Shown here piece by piece: positions 63,898-64,000 of a stretch of 64,000 nt of DNA. This stretch comes from Crotophaga sulcirostris. Lineage: Eukaryota; Chordata; Aves; Cuculiformes; Crotophagidae. A program made the translations under genes and the position numbers. The notes under the pieces were generated by a model. That model was not told where the DNA came from, did not search any database, and saw only the letters and a program-made list of their open reading frames with translations. Numbering within the stretch: the first letter of the stretch is position 1; each line of letters begins with the position of its first letter. Location: the NCBI GenBank assembly GCA_013397455.1, contig VYZB01000238.1:667319-731318 (forward strand), read 5' to 3'.

Positions 63898-64000
63898 ATA
63901 TTTGGTTTGGAAGATGGCTAGAACTTATCTAGTTCAACCTCTTGCTCAAAACTGGTCTAAATTCTAAACTGAAAGATTGGGTTTGTCTGGGCTTTCTCTG
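63898..64000 (-). mobile_element. CR1 LINE 3' end, cut by window edge
   Basis: The plus strand reads TTTGGTTTGGAAGATGGCTA, then ATCTAGTTCAACCTCTTGCT, then TTTGTCTGGGCTTTCTCTG. This is the reverse complement of the well-known CR1 3' untranslated region (TTTGGGTTGGAAGGGAC...ATCTAGTCCAACC...CTGCTCA...). The element lies on the minus strand, with its 3' end near 63898 and its body continuing beyond the window. It matches avian CR1 text better than the copies at 36.7 and 49.1 kb, so it looks younger. The terminal octamer repeats are not clear. Confidence 0.72.

Noticed and set aside
1..64000. CRISPR arrays, operons, bacterial promoters or terminators
   Set aside because: No regularly spaced direct repeats and no coding organisation of that kind; the repeats present are vertebrate types.

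Overview
The window reads as vertebrate nuclear DNA, most likely from a bird. It is AT-rich, poor in CpG, and has no operon-like or tightly packed coding structure. The recognisable repeats are sauropsid types: CR1-type LINE relics, one solo LTR of the kind common in avian genomes, short palindromic MITE-like relics and simple repeats. The low density of interspersed repeats fits a bird better than a turtle or crocodilian, but those stay possible. Species, chromosome and neighbouring genes cannot be named from the sequence.

I found no protein-coding gene, no exon I can defend and no structural RNA gene. The open frames are short (longest 167 codons), many open only from a non-ATG triplet, none carries a domain I recognise, and several lie inside repeats. 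The window is best read as one long intergenic stretch or part of a very large intron.

Layout. 1-24 kb: mostly unique sequence with a purine tract (5.7 kb), a tRNA-like SINE relic (3.3 kb), an AT palindrome (14.7 kb), small tandem repeats (13.9 and 20.9 kb) and TAAT-rich stretches (5.3 and 12.0 kb) that could be conserved noncoding elements. 24.7-25.5 kb: two short palindromic MITE-like relics about 550 bp apart. 26.5-27.2 kb: a complete 731-bp solo LTR on the minus strand with near-perfect terminal inverted repeats and an imperfect 5-bp target duplication. 30.5-31.05 kb: the densest CpG cluster seen. 35.3-35.6 kb: a (TTTC)n microsatellite interrupted by a 148-base run of N. 36.7-37.2 kb: an ancient CR1 fragment. 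49.1-51.0 kb: a much longer ancient CR1 copy of the same type and strand. 57.4-59.1 kb: a 14-bp tandem repeat and two hairpins. 63.9-64.0 kb: the 3' end of a further CR1 copy, cut by the window edge.

There is no set of genes working together here. What the window records is a series of old retrotransposon and MITE insertions in non-coding DNA, plus a few candidate regulatory stretches that only cross-species alignment can test. I saw no sign of a novel biological system.
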